From Nakamurella sp. A5-74 (GTDB lineage: Bacteria > Actinomycetota > Actinomycetes > Mycobacteriales > Nakamurellaceae), in the NCBI RefSeq assembly GCF_040438885.1, contig NZ_CP159218.1:3100001-3164000 (forward strand): 64,000 nucleotides of DNA, read 5' to 3'. Of this stretch, positions 39,256 through 48,276 are shown piece by piece (the stretch's first letter is position 1; every line of letters starts with the position of its first letter). The translations under genes and the position numbers were made by a program. Below the pieces are notes generated by a model. It was given only the letters and a program-made list of their open reading frames with translations. It was not told the DNA's origin and did not search any database.

Positions 39256-39285
39256 ACCGCCCGCCCCCTCGCGGGGACGGGCGGT
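39256..39285 (-). terminator. GC-rich hairpin after nrdJ
   Basis: ACCGCCCG...CGGGCGGT arms with an inner CCCC/GGGG pair and one mismatch, 17 nt beyond the nrdJ stop. It lacks a U-tract in the nrdJ direction; the A-run at 39287-39292 is on the gene side. Its core is shared with the tatA terminator. Confidence 0.65.
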
Positions 39286-39301
39286 CAAAAAACAGCTGCG
39301 G

Positions 39302-42253
39302 TCAGCTGCAGCCGCTGGTGGAGCCGCAGCCCTCGCAGACGTAGCAGGCGCCTGACGGGCGCATCTTGGTGCCGCAGGTGAAGCACAGCGGCGCATCGGA
39401 GTGCCGACCCGTCACCATCTCCAGCAGCTCCGTTGACGATCCCGCCCTGGTCGGCGCGGCGGCCTTCGCCACCGTCCGGGCAGCCTGGACGTCGTCGGTG
39501 GCCGGGTCGGCGGTCCCCGCCGCGTTGGCTGCCTTCTCCGCGGCCGTCGTCACCGCAGGAGTTGCATCGACCCCGGCCTGCAGGTCGGCGCCGCGAAGAT
39601 CACCACCGACCAGATCGTCGTCGACCGACACGTCCTGCGCCGAGATGTCCTTGCCGGCCACCTGGGCGCTCCGCTCCGAGGCCGAGAAGATACCCAGCTC
39701 GGCACGCTTCTCCAGGGTCAGGTAGTCCAGCGCGATCCGGCGGAACAGGTAGTCCATGACCGAGGTCGACAGCCGGATGTCCGGGTCGTCGGTCATGCCG
39801 GCCGGTTCGAACCGGAGGTTGGTGAACTTGCTGACGTAGCTCTCCAGGGGAATGCCGTACTGCAGACCCACCGACACCGCGATCGAGAAGGCGTCCATCA
39901 CACCGGCCAACGTGGATCCCTGCTTGCCGAGCTTCACGAAGATCTCGCCGAGGCCGTCGTCCGGGTAGGAGCCGGTGGTCAGATAGCCCTCCGCGCCGCC
40001 GACGGTGAACGAGACCGTTTGCGACGGCCGCTTCTTCGGGAGCCGACGACGCACCGGAGTGTGCGGCTCGGCAACGACGGCCGCCACCGTCTTGTTCGTG
40101 CTCCGGTCGTCGTTCTTCTTCGAGGCAGACAGCGGTTGGCCGACCTTGCAGTTGTCGCGGTAGATCGCCAGCGCCTTCAGGCCGAGCTTCCAGCCCTGGG
40201 TGTAGATCTCCGCGACGTCGGCGACGGTGGCGTTCTCCGACATGTTGACCGTCTTGGAGATCGCCCCCGAGATGAACGGCTGGATGGCCGCCATCATCCG
40301 GACGTGGCCCATCGGCGCGATGGTGCGCTCACCCATGGCGCAGTCGAAGATCGAGTAGTGCTCGTGCTTGAGTCCCGGCGCGTCGACGACATGGCCGTTC
40401 TCCGAGATGAACTCGACGATCGCCTCGATCTGCTCCTGCTGGTAGCCGAGCGTCTGCAGGGCCCGCGGCACGGTCTGGTTGACGATCTTCATCGAGCCAC
40501 CGCCGACGAGCTTCTTGAACTTCACCAGCGCCAGGTCGGGCTCGACACCGGTGGTGTCGCAGTCCATCATCAGGCCGATCGTGCCGGTGGGCGCCAGCAC
40601 CGAGGCCTGCGCATTGCGGTAGCCGTGCTGCTCTCCGAGCGAGACCGTCTGCTCCCACGCACGACCGGCGAGCTTGAGGACCGCGGCATCGTCGGTGCCG
40701 ACGGTACGGACCTGATCGCCTGCGGCAGCGTGCTTGCGGATGACCCGCTTGTGGGCGTCGGCGTTGCGGGCGTAGCCGCGGTACGGACCCACCACTGCCG
40801 CCAGCTCGGCCGACCGCTTGTAGGCGGTCGCCTGCATCAGGGAGGTGATGGCGGCCGCGAGGGTGCGACCACCCTCGGAGTCGTAGGCGTGGGCGGTGGC
40901 CATCAGCAGGGCACCGAGATTCGCGTATCCGATGCCCAGCTGACGGAAGTTCCGGGTCGTCTCGGCGATCGGTTCGGTCGGGAAATCGGCGAAGCAGATC
41001 GAGATGTCCATCGCGGTGAAGACCAGCTCGACGGCCTTCGCGAACGTGTCGGCCCGGAAGGTGCCGTCGTCGGCCAGGAACTTCATCAGGTTGAGCGACG
41101 CGAGATTGCACGAGGAGTTGTCCAGGTGCATGTACTCCGAACACGGGTTGCTGGCGTTGATCCGTCCCGACTCCGGGCAGGTGTGCCAGTCATTGATGAT
41201 GTCGTCGTACTGGATGCCCGGATCCGCGCAGGACCAGGCGGCCTCGTTGATCTTGGTGAACAGCTCGCGGGCGTCGACGGTGTCGACGACCTCACCGTGC
41301 ATGCGCCCGCGCAGTGCGAACGGGGTGCCGGCCTCGACCGCGCGCATGAACTCATCGGATACCCGGACGGAGTTGTTGGCATTCTGGTACTGGACCGAGA
41401 CGATGTCCTGGCCGCCGAGATCCATGTCGAAGCCGGCGTCCCGCAGGGCGCGGATCTTGTTCTCCTCCTTGGCCTTCGTCTCGACGAACTCGACGATGTC
41501 CGGGTGGTCGACATCCAGCACCACCATCTTGGCCGCACGCCGGGTCGCGCCGCCGGACTTGATGGTGCCGGCGGAGGCATCGGCGCCCCGCATGAACGAG
41601 ACCGGACCGGAGGCGGTCCCGCCGGAGGACAGCAGCTCCTTGGACGACCGGATGCGCGACAGGTTGAGACCGGCGCCCGACCCGCCCTTGAAGATCAGGC
41701 CTTCCTCGCGGTACCAGTTCAGGATCGAGTCCATGGTGTCGTCGACGGCGAGGATGAAACACGCCGAGACCTGTTGCGGCGACGAAGTTCCGACGTTGAA
41801 CCAGACCGGCGAGTTGAACGAGAAGACCTGGTGCAGCAGCATCCAGGTGAGCTCGTGATCGAAGATCACGGCGTCGTCGTCGGAGGCGAAGTAGCCGTTG
41901 TCGCGACCCGCATCGGTGTACTTCGTGACCACCCGATCGATGATGTCGCGCAGGCTGCGCTCGCGGGTGTCGGACCCGACGGCGCCGCGGAAGTACTTGC
42001 TGGTGACGATGTTGGTCGCATTCACCGACCAGAAATCCGGGAACTCGACCCCGCGCTGCTCGAAGTTGACGGTGCCGTCGCGCCAGTTGGTCATCACCAC
42101 GTCGCGCCGCTCCCAGTCGACCTCGTCGTAGGGGTGCGTCCCGGCAGTGGTGAAGATGCGCTCGAACGCGAGCACGCTCCGCTCACCGTCCGACGCGCCG
42201 CCGGCGCTGGAGCCGTTGCTGGAGCCGCTGCTGGAATGGACGGTCTCGGTCAT
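39302..42253 (-). CDS. nrdJ: Class II (B12-dependent) ribonucleotide reductase NrdJ
   Basis: Makes dNTPs from rNDPs using adenosylcobalamin, oxygen-independent. 983 residues: active-site C165 (SACFIL), NPCSE at 369-373 carrying a second active cysteine, C382 nearby, the ATP-independent radical domain, and at the end a cysteine-rich zinc-ribbon tail (C957, C960, C970, C973, C976, C982) that serves as a reducing module. An Ala/Thr-rich linker precedes the tail. Cotranscribed with nrdR 76 bp upstream. Confidence 0.96.
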   Translation of the reverse strand: MTETVHSSSGSSNGSSAGGASDGERSVLAFERIFTTAGTHPYDEVDWERRDVVMTNWRDGTVNFEQRGVEFPDFWSVNATNIVTSKYFRGAVGSDTRERSLRDIIDRVVTKYTDAGRDNGYFASDDDAVIFDHELTWMLLHQVFSFNSPVWFNVGTSSPQQVSACFILAVDDTMDSILNWYREEGLIFKGGSGAGLNLSRIRSSKELLSSGGTASGPVSFMRGADASAGTIKSGGATRRAAKMVVLDVDHPDIVEFVETKAKEENKIRALRDAGFDMDLGGQDIVSVQYQNANNSVRVSDEFMRAVEAGTPFALRGRMHGEVVDTVDARELFTKINEAAWSCADPGIQYDDIINDWHTCPESGRINASNPCSEYMHLDNSSCNLASLNLMKFLADDGTFRADTFAKAVELVFTAMDISICFADFPTEPIAETTRNFRQLGIGYANLGALLMATAHAYDSEGGRTLAAAITSLMQATAYKRSAELAAVVGPYRGYARNADAHKRVIRKHAAAGDQVRTVGTDDAAVLKLAGRAWEQTVSLGEQHGYRNAQASVLAPTGTIGLMMDCDTTGVEPDLALVKFKKLVGGGSMKIVNQTVPRALQTLGYQQEQIEAIVEFISENGHVVDAPGLKHEHYSIFDCAMGERTIAPMGHVRMMAAIQPFISGAISKTVNMSENATVADVAEIYTQGWKLGLKALAIYRDNCKVGQPLSASKKNDDRSTNKTVAAVVAEPHTPVRRRLPKKRPSQTVSFTVGGAEGYLTTGSYPDDGLGEIFVKLGKQGSTLAGVMDAFSIAVSVGLQYGIPLESYVSKFTNLRFEPAGMTDDPDIRLSTSVMDYLFRRIALDYLTLEKRAELGIFSASERSAQVAGKDISAQDVSVDDDLVGGDLRGADLQAGVDATPAVTTAAEKAANAAGTADPATDDVQAARTVAKAAAPTRAGSSTELLEMVTGRHSDAPLCFTCGTKMRPSGACYVCEGCGSTSGCS

Positions 42254-42329
42254 GGGTGGATCCCTTCGATGGTGCTACGACTCGTGGCGGCCGGGCAGGA
42301 GATGGAGGACGATCGGTGGCGACAGACGG

Positions 42330-42839
42330 TCAACGGTCCGGCGGGCCGGTGGCGATCGAGGCAGGTTCCGCGGTCGGACCGGTCGCGTCGTCAGGTCGGT
42401 CATGCTGGAGGCGGGCGATCTCGGCGATGAAATCGTCGGCCGACGTGAAGGCCCGGTAGACGGAGGCGAATCGCAGGTAGGCAACTTCGTCGAGATCACG
42501 TAGCGGACCGAGGATCGCCAGGCCCACGTCCTGACTCGGAACCTCCGGCAGACCGATCGCGCGGACCGCGTCCTCGACCTGCTGCGCCAGCAGGGCGAGT
42601 GCGTCCTCGTCGACAGGACGACCCTGACACGCCCGCCGCACACCGTCGACAACCTTGGACCGACTGAACGGCTCGGTGACGCCGCTGCGCTTGACCACAG
42701 CGAGCACAGATTCCTCGACGGTCGTGAAACGGCGCGAGCACGCCTGACAGGATCGACGCCGACGGATGGCCTGACCGTCGTCGACCTCCCGGGAGTCGAT
42801 CACCCGCGAATCTGAGTGACGACAGAATGGGCACCGCAC
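42330..42839 (-). CDS. nrdR: NrdR, ATP-cone transcriptional repressor of nrd genes
   Basis: Zinc-finger plus ATP-cone repressor that senses (d)ATP. VRCPFC at the start gives C3 and C6; C31 and C34 complete the zinc ribbon; the ATP-cone covers about 46-136 ([24 protein letters not shown] region). GTG 42837-42839 has GGGGAGG eight nt upstream, which excludes the longer frame beginning at 43004. A Pro/Ala/Thr tail follows. 169 residues. Confidence 0.96.
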   Translation of the reverse strand: MRCPFCRHSDSRVIDSREVDDGQAIRRRRSCQACSRRFTTVEESVLAVVKRSGVTEPFSRSKVVDGVRRACQGRPVDEDALALLAQQVEDAVRAIGLPEVPSQDVGLAILGPLRDLDEVAYLRFASVYRAFTSADDFIAEIARLQHDRPDDATGPTAEPASIATGPPDR

Positions 42840-42906
42840 CCGCGTCACCTCCCCGTCCGTGCTGATTCCGAGCGATGGTCCGATCGGCCACCGCTGCCGT
42901 GGCGCG

Positions 42907-43046
42907 TTGTCCACATCGATGTCCACAGGTCCACCGAATGGCAGTGGACAGCAGGTGGACAACCGATACCCGCCCGCGTGACGGGCCGACAACCGTGTGG
43001 ACAACCGGTGGATGCATCAGAGTGCGACTACCCCACCTGTGGACAA
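42907..43046 (-). promoter_or_regulatory. DnaA-box array upstream of nrdR-nrdJ
   Basis: Five copies of the actinobacterial DnaA box TTGTCCACA or its complement lie in 140 bp: perfect at 42907-42915, 42996-43004 and 43038-43046; one mismatch at 42919-42927 and 42954-42962. Starts 42954, 42996 and 43038 are exactly 42 bp apart, four helical turns, all in the same orientation. The rest of the 331-bp gap 42840-43170 holds the NrdR box and no gene. Confidence 0.75.
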
Positions 43047-43061
43047 CTTGCACCCGTGTTA

Positions 43062-43077
43062 CCACTAGATGTTGTGG
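43062..43077 (-). promoter_or_regulatory. Candidate NrdR box
   Basis: On the minus strand CCACAACATCTAGTGG, a 16-bp imperfect palindrome with 11 matches to the classical NrdR consensus. It abuts a TTGACC hexamer (43076-43081) that may be the -35 element, so NrdR binding would block the nrdRJ promoter. A second box at the usual spacing is not convincing; only a CCAC half-match at 43033. Confidence 0.7.
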
Positions 43078-43170
43078 TCAACAGCCTATGCAGACTCCAG
43101 CGACGAAGCAAGACGGGAGCGGCGTGTCGACGGGTGGATCGCCCGGACCAAGCAGGCGTGGTCGAGGTAC

Positions 43171-43662
43171 TCAGCCGGTGGGAACCTGCAGCACCAGGCC
43201 GCCGGGGAGAGCCGCGTCCGCACCGGTGCCGTCGAGTGCATTGCCGGCACGGATCCGGTCCACGACGTCGCCGACCGCTGCTGGTGAGGCGTCGGGCCCG
43301 ACCGCGTCACGAGCGATCGACCACACCGTCTGGCCCGGGGTCGTCACGACCTCGACAGCGCCCCCGGCGCCATTCGGTTGCCCGCCGAAGATCAGGATGA
43401 GGGCGCCGGCCAGCACGCTCAGGGTGACCGCGAGTCGGGCCCATCGGCCCATCCGGTAGCCGCGCTCCAAGGTGCTGCCGCCCACGGTGCCGGCACATCC
43501 GACCGCGGGGCGCGGTGCAGGCAGGGTGACCGAAGACGGACGGGTGGCGGGACGGCTGACAGCCTGCCGCCGCACCGGAGCGTCCGGTCGGACGGGGGTG
43601 AACACCGACGGAGTGCCCTCGTCGGAGCGCCCCTGCGGACGATCCAGGATTGCTGTGCTCAT
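43171..43662 (-). CDS. LysM-domain membrane protein divergent from lexA
   Basis: 163 residues: a basic cytoplasmic tail (1-72), one membrane helix (about 76-93) and a C-terminal LysM domain (103-162, TTPGQTVWSIARDAVGP). ATG 43660-43662 has GAGGTG seven nt upstream. Place and architecture match the mycobacterial Rv2719c/ChiZ type, a DNA-damage-induced inhibitor of division divergent from lexA. Two LexA boxes in the shared promoter region support SOS control. No catalytic hydrolase domain is visible. Confidence 0.88.
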   Translation of the reverse strand: MSTAILDRPQGRSDEGTPSVFTPVRPDAPVRRQAVSRPATRPSSVTLPAPRPAVGCAGTVGGSTLERGYRMGRWARLAVTLSVLAGALILIFGGQPNGAGGAVEVVTTPGQTVWSIARDAVGPDASPAAVGDVVDRIRAGNALDGTGADAALPGGLVLQVPTG

Positions 43663-43989
43663 CTCGTCACCTCTGTTCGCTGGGCCCCGGCCGATCCGGG
43701 ACTGCCATCCCACGAATGCCCTGCCCATGAGGACTCTCGTCGCACGTCCGCAGTGGGACACACGTTCGCTTCCACTGCTTCCAACAGTGACGACCGGATG
43801 CGTGTTCCCGGGCCACTTCCTGATCAGGAGCTTGCCGAACAGCACCGACATCGGCCCTGACCTGCACTGATGCCTCGAGCGACCGGACCTCCCGCAGCTG
43901 GGCGACTCGGGCCGACCAGCTGACCTGTGAGAACTCACGCGACAGACTCGGACTGACGGGCTCGATCCACCGGCCCACGAATCGCAGAG

Positions 43990-44005
43990 TCGAACGCGTG
44001 TTCCA
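43990..44005. promoter_or_regulatory. LexA box 1 in the LysM-lexA intergenic region
   Basis: TCGAACGCGTGTTCCA: perfect left arm, one mismatch in the right arm, four-base spacer. It lies 328 bp before the LysM gene and 153 bp before lexA within the 480-bp divergent gap, which holds no gene. Confidence 0.75.
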
Positions 44006-44069
44006 TCGAACACCTGACCGAAGTTCTACACGGCGAATCCGGACGACGGAAGAGTTTTCGGCGTGTCGA

Positions 44070-44085
44070 TCGAACGCATGTTTGA
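44070..44085 (+). promoter_or_regulatory. LexA box 2 at the lexA promoter
   Basis: TCGAACGCATGTTTGA, one mismatch to the palindrome. It overlaps a likely -35 TTGAAT (44082-44087), which is 17 bp from a -10 TAGGCT (44105-44110). LexA bound here would block its own transcription. Confidence 0.82.
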
Positions 44086-44142
44086 ATCGTGACCCGTTCT
44101 TGCCTAGGCTCAGACCTCGACGGACCGACCAGGGAGGCTCCC

Positions 44143-45009
44143 GTGCCCACAAGCACCAGCGGTGGCAATGGCAGTGGCAGGAACGACAGCGCACGCGGTG
44201 TGCCGGGCACAGGTACCGGCCGCGGCTCGGACGGTGCGGACGACGCCACCGAGCGCTCGGCCACCGTCCACCAGTTCCCCGAGATGTCGGCCGATGGCTC
44301 CGGCCCCGTCCCGACGGACGACGTGCCGGAGGGCACGGTCGCCGACCAGGTCGTCGAGCGACCACTGCGCCCCCTGACCATGCGTCAGCAGAAGGTCCTC
44401 AAGGTGATCAGGGACTCCGTGGCCCGCCGCGGGTATCCGCCGAGTGTGCGCGAGATCGGCGAGCTGGTCGGCCTGAAGTCACCGTCGTCGGTGGCCCACC
44501 AGCTGACTGCGCTGGAGCGCCGCGGCCTGCTCCGACGCGATCCGAACAAGCCTCGCGCGGTCGATGTCCGGACGGCGGAGGAGCGGGAGCCGGTCGATCC
44601 GGAGATGACGGAGAACGGTCTGTCGGCTCGTCCCACCCCGACGTACGTCCCGGTGGTCGGCAGGATCGCCGCGGGCGGTCCGATCCTGGCCGAGCAGGCC
44701 ATCGAGGACATCTTCCCGCTCCCGCGTGAGCTCGTCGGCGAAGGTGATCTGTTCCTGCTGCGGGTGGTGGGGGAATCGATGATCGACGCTGCCATCGCCG
44801 ACGGCGACTGGGTCGTCGTGCATCAACAGCAAACGGCGGAGAACGGTGAGATCGTCGCAGCGATGATCGACGGTGAGGCCACCGTCAAGTCGCTGCGTCG
44901 CAAGGACGGGCACGTCTGGCTGATGCCGCACAACCCTGCCTTCGACCCGATTCCCGGCGACGAGGCGACCATCCTCGGCCGGGTCGCGGCCGTGCTCCGC
45001 AAGCTCTGA
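44143..45009 (+). CDS. lexA: LexA, SOS repressor
   Basis: Represses SOS genes and self-cleaves with activated RecA. Winged helix at about 80-132 ([20 protein letters not shown]), cleavage site A177-G178 in RIAAGGP, catalytic S212 (GESM) and K249 (TVKSL). About 75 N-terminal residues are a disordered Gly/Ser/Asp-rich extension. GTG 44143 has GGGAGG five nt upstream. Length 288 residues. Confidence 0.97.
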   Translation: MPTSTSGGNGSGRNDSARGVPGTGTGRGSDGADDATERSATVHQFPEMSADGSGPVPTDDVPEGTVADQVVERPLRPLTMRQQKVLKVIRDSVARRGYPPSVREIGELVGLKSPSSVAHQLTALERRGLLRRDPNKPRAVDVRTAEEREPVDPEMTENGLSARPTPTYVPVVGRIAAGGPILAEQAIEDIFPLPRELVGEGDLFLLRVVGESMIDAAIADGDWVVVHQQQTAENGEIVAAMIDGEATVKSLRRKDGHVWLMPHNPAFDPIPGDEATILGRVAAVLRKL

Positions 45010-45032
45010 CCCCTACACCCGGCAACGGTTCC

Positions 45033-45072
45033 GACGAAGCCCTGACCTCCGATCGGAGGTCAGGGCTTCGTC
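45033..45072. terminator. Perfect 18-bp hairpin between lexA and nfo
   Basis: Arms 45033-45050 and 45055-45072 are fully complementary around GATC, 24 nt after the lexA stop. It lies between two convergent genes and probably works in both directions. Beyond it are two copies of GCCCCACCGGACCGT. Confidence 0.85.
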
Positions 45073-45139
45073 GTGCGCCGCCGGTCGGTGCCCCACCGGA
45101 CCGTGCCCCACCGGACCGTGCCCGACCTGCCCGTGCCCG

Positions 45140-45904
45140 TCAGGCCAGGCCCGCGCGGATCACGGCGATGTCGTCCGCCTGTCCGTCGGGATGGGTCTCG
45201 ACGATGGCCGGCGCCCCCGATCCCTTGACCACGGCCACCACGAGCGCAGGATCCAGCAGGGACTCCGAGAAGTTGGCGTGCCGGTCCCGAGCGGAACCGA
45301 ACTCGTCCCGAGATCCGTTGGCGTGCACCAGATCGATTCGGCCGGTGATCGCCATCAGTTCGTCGACGACGTTCTCCAGCGGGAGACCGGCGGCGTGGGC
45401 ATGGCAGGTGTCCAGACAGAGACCGGCCCCGAACTCGCCGACCGCGTCCCACAACTGCTTGATCGCCTCGAGCGACCGCGCCATGGCGTTCTCGCCGCCG
45501 GCGGTGTTCTCGATCAGGATCGGCACCGGGAAGCTCTCCCTCTCGAACAGCTTGCGCCAGTTCTCGAATCCCTTCGCGGCGTCGTCGCCGTCACCGACGT
45601 GCCCGCCGTGCACGATCAGACCGTTCGCACCGATGGCCGCCGCAGCCGCTGCGTGCTGGGACAGCAGCTTGCGGCTGGGCACCCTGATGCGGTTGTTGGT
45701 GGTCGCGACGTTGATCCGGTAGGGCGCGTGGATGAAGATCCGGGTGCTCTCGCCGGCAGCCACCAGCTGTGCGGCGTCGTCGCGGACCGGCGGAGCCAAC
45801 CACGCCTGCGGGTCGGTGAGGAAGAACTGGACGGCGTCGCCGCCGATCGCGGTGGTCCTGGCGATGGGGTCGTCGTCGGCCACATGGGCTCCGATGGGCT
45901 GCAT
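45140..45904 (-). CDS. nfo: Deoxyribonuclease IV (AP endonuclease, Nfo type)
   Basis: TIM-barrel zinc endonuclease of base-excision repair that cuts at abasic sites. Metal-ligand motifs run in order: IHAPY, HGGHVGD, IENTAGGEN, LDTCHAHAAG, HANGSRDEFGS with DRHANF, and IVETHPDG. At 254 residues it is near the usual 270-285. ATG 45902-45904; no strong ribosome site. It faces lexA and lies downstream of tatA. Confidence 0.92.
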   Translation of the reverse strand: MQPIGAHVADDDPIARTTAIGGDAVQFFLTDPQAWLAPPVRDDAAQLVAAGESTRIFIHAPYRINVATTNNRIRVPSRKLLSQHAAAAAAIGANGLIVHGGHVGDGDDAAKGFENWRKLFERESFPVPILIENTAGGENAMARSLEAIKQLWDAVGEFGAGLCLDTCHAHAAGLPLENVVDELMAITGRIDLVHANGSRDEFGSARDRHANFSESLLDPALVVAVVKGSGAPAIVETHPDGQADDIAVIRAGLA

Positions 45905-45963
45905 GACCCGACGCTACCGAGCACCGCCGACAGCGGGCCAGCCGGACCGACCGTAGAAACGCG

Positions 45964-45995
45964 ACTCGCCCGCCCCTGGGAGGGGACGGGCGAGT
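45964..45995 (-). terminator. Hairpin after tatA
   Basis: Arms ACTCGCCCG and CGGGCGAGT with inner CCCC/GGGG pairing and one mismatch, 14 nt after the tatA stop. The core CGCCCGCCCC and GGGGACGGGCG, plus the flank CGTAGAA, recurs at the nrdJ terminator. Confidence 0.75.
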
Positions 45996-46008
45996 GCGGA
46001 GAAGAGAC

Positions 46009-46428
46009 TCAGGAACCGGTCGGCCGGGTCGGATCGCTGAACTGCTCGGCTGCCCGGGGTACCGGAACGGCAGCGGGAGCCGCCTGTGCCGGAATGGGCT
46101 GGACGGGCACCGGCTGGACGGGCACCGGCTGGACCGGAACCGCCTGCACCGGAACGGACTGTGCGGGAACCGACTGGACCGCGACCTGGTGCACAGGGGC
46201 AGCGGGTTCGAGCTGCGCGGTCGGAGTCGGTTCTGACGCCGAGGCATCTGTCTCCGACGGCTTCTTCTCGCGCTTCTCGTCATCCTCGTGCATCGCGTTC
46301 ACCTCGGACTTCAGGATCCGCAAGGAGCGACCGACACCGCGGGCGGCATCAGGCAGCTTGCGGGCCCCGAAGATCAGGATGAACGCTGCGATGATGATCA
46401 GCCAGTGCCACCAGCTGAGACCGCCCAT
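46009..46428 (-). CDS. tatA: TatA/E-type twin-arginine translocase subunit
   Basis: 139 residues: a membrane helix (5-20, [16 protein letters not shown]), then the amphipathic helix [21 protein letters not shown] and an acidic patch, as in TatA. Residues 85-115 are tandem pentapeptides of the QPVPV type. No tatC lies nearby. ATG with AGGAGG upstream. A housekeeping TatA is likely, but it could be a paralogue of the main tatAC genes. Confidence 0.92.
   Translation of the reverse strand: MGGLSWWHWLIIIAAFILIFGARKLPDAARGVGRSLRILKSEVNAMHEDDEKREKKPSETDASASEPTPTAQLEPAAPVHQVAVQSVPAQSVPVQAVPVQPVPVQPVPVQPIPAQAAPAAVPVPRAAEQFSDPTRPTGS
46084..46176 (-). repeat. 15-bp tandem repeat in the TatA tail
   Basis: Six imperfect 15-bp units encode [25 protein letters not shown] and QPIPA (TatA residues 85-114). 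The unit on the plus strand is close to GGCTGGACGGGCACC. Confidence 0.85.
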
Positions 46429-46593
46429 ATCGATTTCCTCCTCGTCAACGACTTCTTCGATGTCGCCGGTGGTTCGCGACCGACCCTCCAGCCGATTGGC
46501 CGGGACCGGGAACTTCCGGGCAACGATGCAACTCGGCGGACGATCACGCAGTGCTCATCCGCTGTGACCCAGCCTACCCGCTGTCCTCGATTG

Positions 46594-46627
46594 CGCACCG
46601 GCGGCCGGTGCGTGGGACGCACCCACG
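46594..46627 (-). terminator. Two adjacent hairpins after hflX
   Basis: CGCACCGG/CCGGTGCG (46594-46612, loop CGG) and CGTGGG/CCCACG (46611-46627) lie 26-59 nt beyond the hflX stop. They share two bases, so only one may form at a time. Confidence 0.55.
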
Positions 46628-46652
46628 CCGGAGCGCCCCGGGCGCTGAACTG

Positions 46653-48182
46653 TCAGCCGACCGCGATGTGCTGGGTGAGCTGTCCGGCAAGCTCCGGCGA
46701 CACCTTGGCCACCAGACGGGTTCCGTGTTCGGTGTGCTCTTCCTGGAGCACGGTGCCCTCCGCATGCACCCGAGCGACGAGAGCGCCCTCGGTGTAGGGC
46801 ACCAGCACCTCGATGGTCACCGCGGGATCCGGCAGCGCCCCGGCGATCCGATCGCGCAGTTCCGCGATGCCCTCGCCGGTCCGCGCGGAGACGAACGCTG
46901 CTCCCGGGAGCAGGTGTCGGAGCCGGACGACGGTGTCGTGATCCGCCCGGTCGATCTTGTTGACGACCACCAACTCGGGGACCTCGGAGGCGTCGATCTC
47001 CGCCAGCACCTCCCGCACGGCCGCGAACTGGGCCTCCGGCGAGGGGTCGGAACCGTCGATGACGTGCAGCACGAGATCGGCGTCGGCGATCTCCTCGAGC
47101 GTCGATCTGAACGATTCGACGAGCTGATGGGGCAGGTGCCGGACGAACCCGACGGTGTCGGTGAGGGTGTAGACCCGGCCGTCCTCTGTGGTGGTCCTGC
47201 GGGTCGTCGGATCGAGCGTGGCGAACAGCGAGTCGTCGACCAACACCCCGGCCTGGGTCAGCCGGTTGAGCAGCGAGGACTTCCCGGCGTTGGTGTATCC
47301 GGCGATCGAGACGGCGGGGACATGATTCGCCCGCCGCTGGGAGCGCTTGGTGTCCCGCACCTTCCGCATCGCGGTCAGGTCGTGGCGCAGCTGTGAGATC
47401 CGCTTGTGGATGCGCCGGCGGTCCAGTTCGAGCTTCGTCTCACCGGGGCCGCGGGAACCCATACCGGCACCGGCAGCGACCCGGCCGCCCTGCTGCCGGG
47501 ACAGCGACTCACCCCAGCCTCGCAGCCGGGGCAGGAAGTAGTTGAGCTGGGCGAGCTCGACCTGCGCCTTGCCCTCCTTGGATCGGGCGTGCTGGGCGAA
47601 GATGTCCAGGATCAGGGCGGTCCGGTCGATGACCTTGACCTTGAGCTTCTCCTCCAGGTTTCGGAGTTGACCGGGCGAGAGCTCACCGTCGCAGACCACG
47701 GTGTCCGCGCCGGTGGCGCGCACCACGTCCGCCAGTTCGGCGACCTTGCCGGAGCCGATGTAGGTCGCAGCATCGGGGTTCTTGCGGCGCTGCATCATCG
47801 CGTCGAGGATCACCGACCCCGCGGTCTCCGCCAGCCGGGACAGCTCGGCCATCGAGGCATCGGCGTCCGCAGCGGTCCCCTCGGTCCAGACCCCGACCAG
47901 CACCACCTGCTCGAGCTGGAGGTCGCGGTACTCGACCTCGGTGATGTCGGTGAGCTGGGTGGACAGGCCGACCACTCGCCGCAGGGCGCTGCGATCGCTG
48001 AGATCCGACTCGCCGCGGGTGGGGTCAGCCTCGAAGCTCGCGCGCTCGCTGAAGCGGGGCTCGGCGTCCTGCGGCCGGAGGTCGACCTGTGACTCCGCGA
48101 GGTGGGCGAGGGCAGCCTCGTCGGCAGCGGTCGCAACAGGGCGGGGCAGGCGTTGCGAGTTCGGGCGTTGTGAGTTCGTCAT
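46653..48182 (-). CDS. hflX: HflX ribosome-associated GTPase
   Basis: GTPase that splits or rescues stalled 70S ribosomes. The HflX-specific SRGPGETKLE is at 243-252, G1 GYTNAGKSS at 295-303, G3 DTVGF at 342-346, and G4 NKID follows. The N-terminal 65 residues are extra and disordered. 509 residues. In many actinobacteria it lies between lexA and dapF/miaA, as here. Confidence 0.95.
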   Translation of the reverse strand: MTNSQRPNSQRLPRPVATAADEAALAHLAESQVDLRPQDAEPRFSERASFEADPTRGESDLSDRSALRRVVGLSTQLTDITEVEYRDLQLEQVVLVGVWTEGTAADADASMAELSRLAETAGSVILDAMMQRRKNPDAATYIGSGKVAELADVVRATGADTVVCDGELSPGQLRNLEEKLKVKVIDRTALILDIFAQHARSKEGKAQVELAQLNYFLPRLRGWGESLSRQQGGRVAAGAGMGSRGPGETKLELDRRRIHKRISQLRHDLTAMRKVRDTKRSQRRANHVPAVSIAGYTNAGKSSLLNRLTQAGVLVDDSLFATLDPTTRRTTTEDGRVYTLTDTVGFVRHLPHQLVESFRSTLEEIADADLVLHVIDGSDPSPEAQFAAVREVLAEIDASEVPELVVVNKIDRADHDTVVRLRHLLPGAAFVSARTGEGIAELRDRIAGALPDPAVTIEVLVPYTEGALVARVHAEGTVLQEEHTEHGTRLVAKVSPELAGQLTQHIAVG

Positions 48183-48276
48183 GTGTCCACCAGCGTGCCA
48201 CGCAACCCCGACACTCGGCAGCCCCTTTTGCCCGGGGCGAACGAACAGCCGGGTACGCGCCGGCCGAACGCGGGCA

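Noticed and set aside
39286-39292. A-run next to the nrdJ hairpin as a terminator U-tract
   Set aside because: It would be on the wrong side for nrdJ transcription and gives A rather than U in plus-strand RNA.
42907-43046. DnaA-box cluster as an origin of replication
   Set aside because: No dnaA, dnaN or AT-rich unwinding element nearby; the cluster is in the promoter region of nrdRJ.
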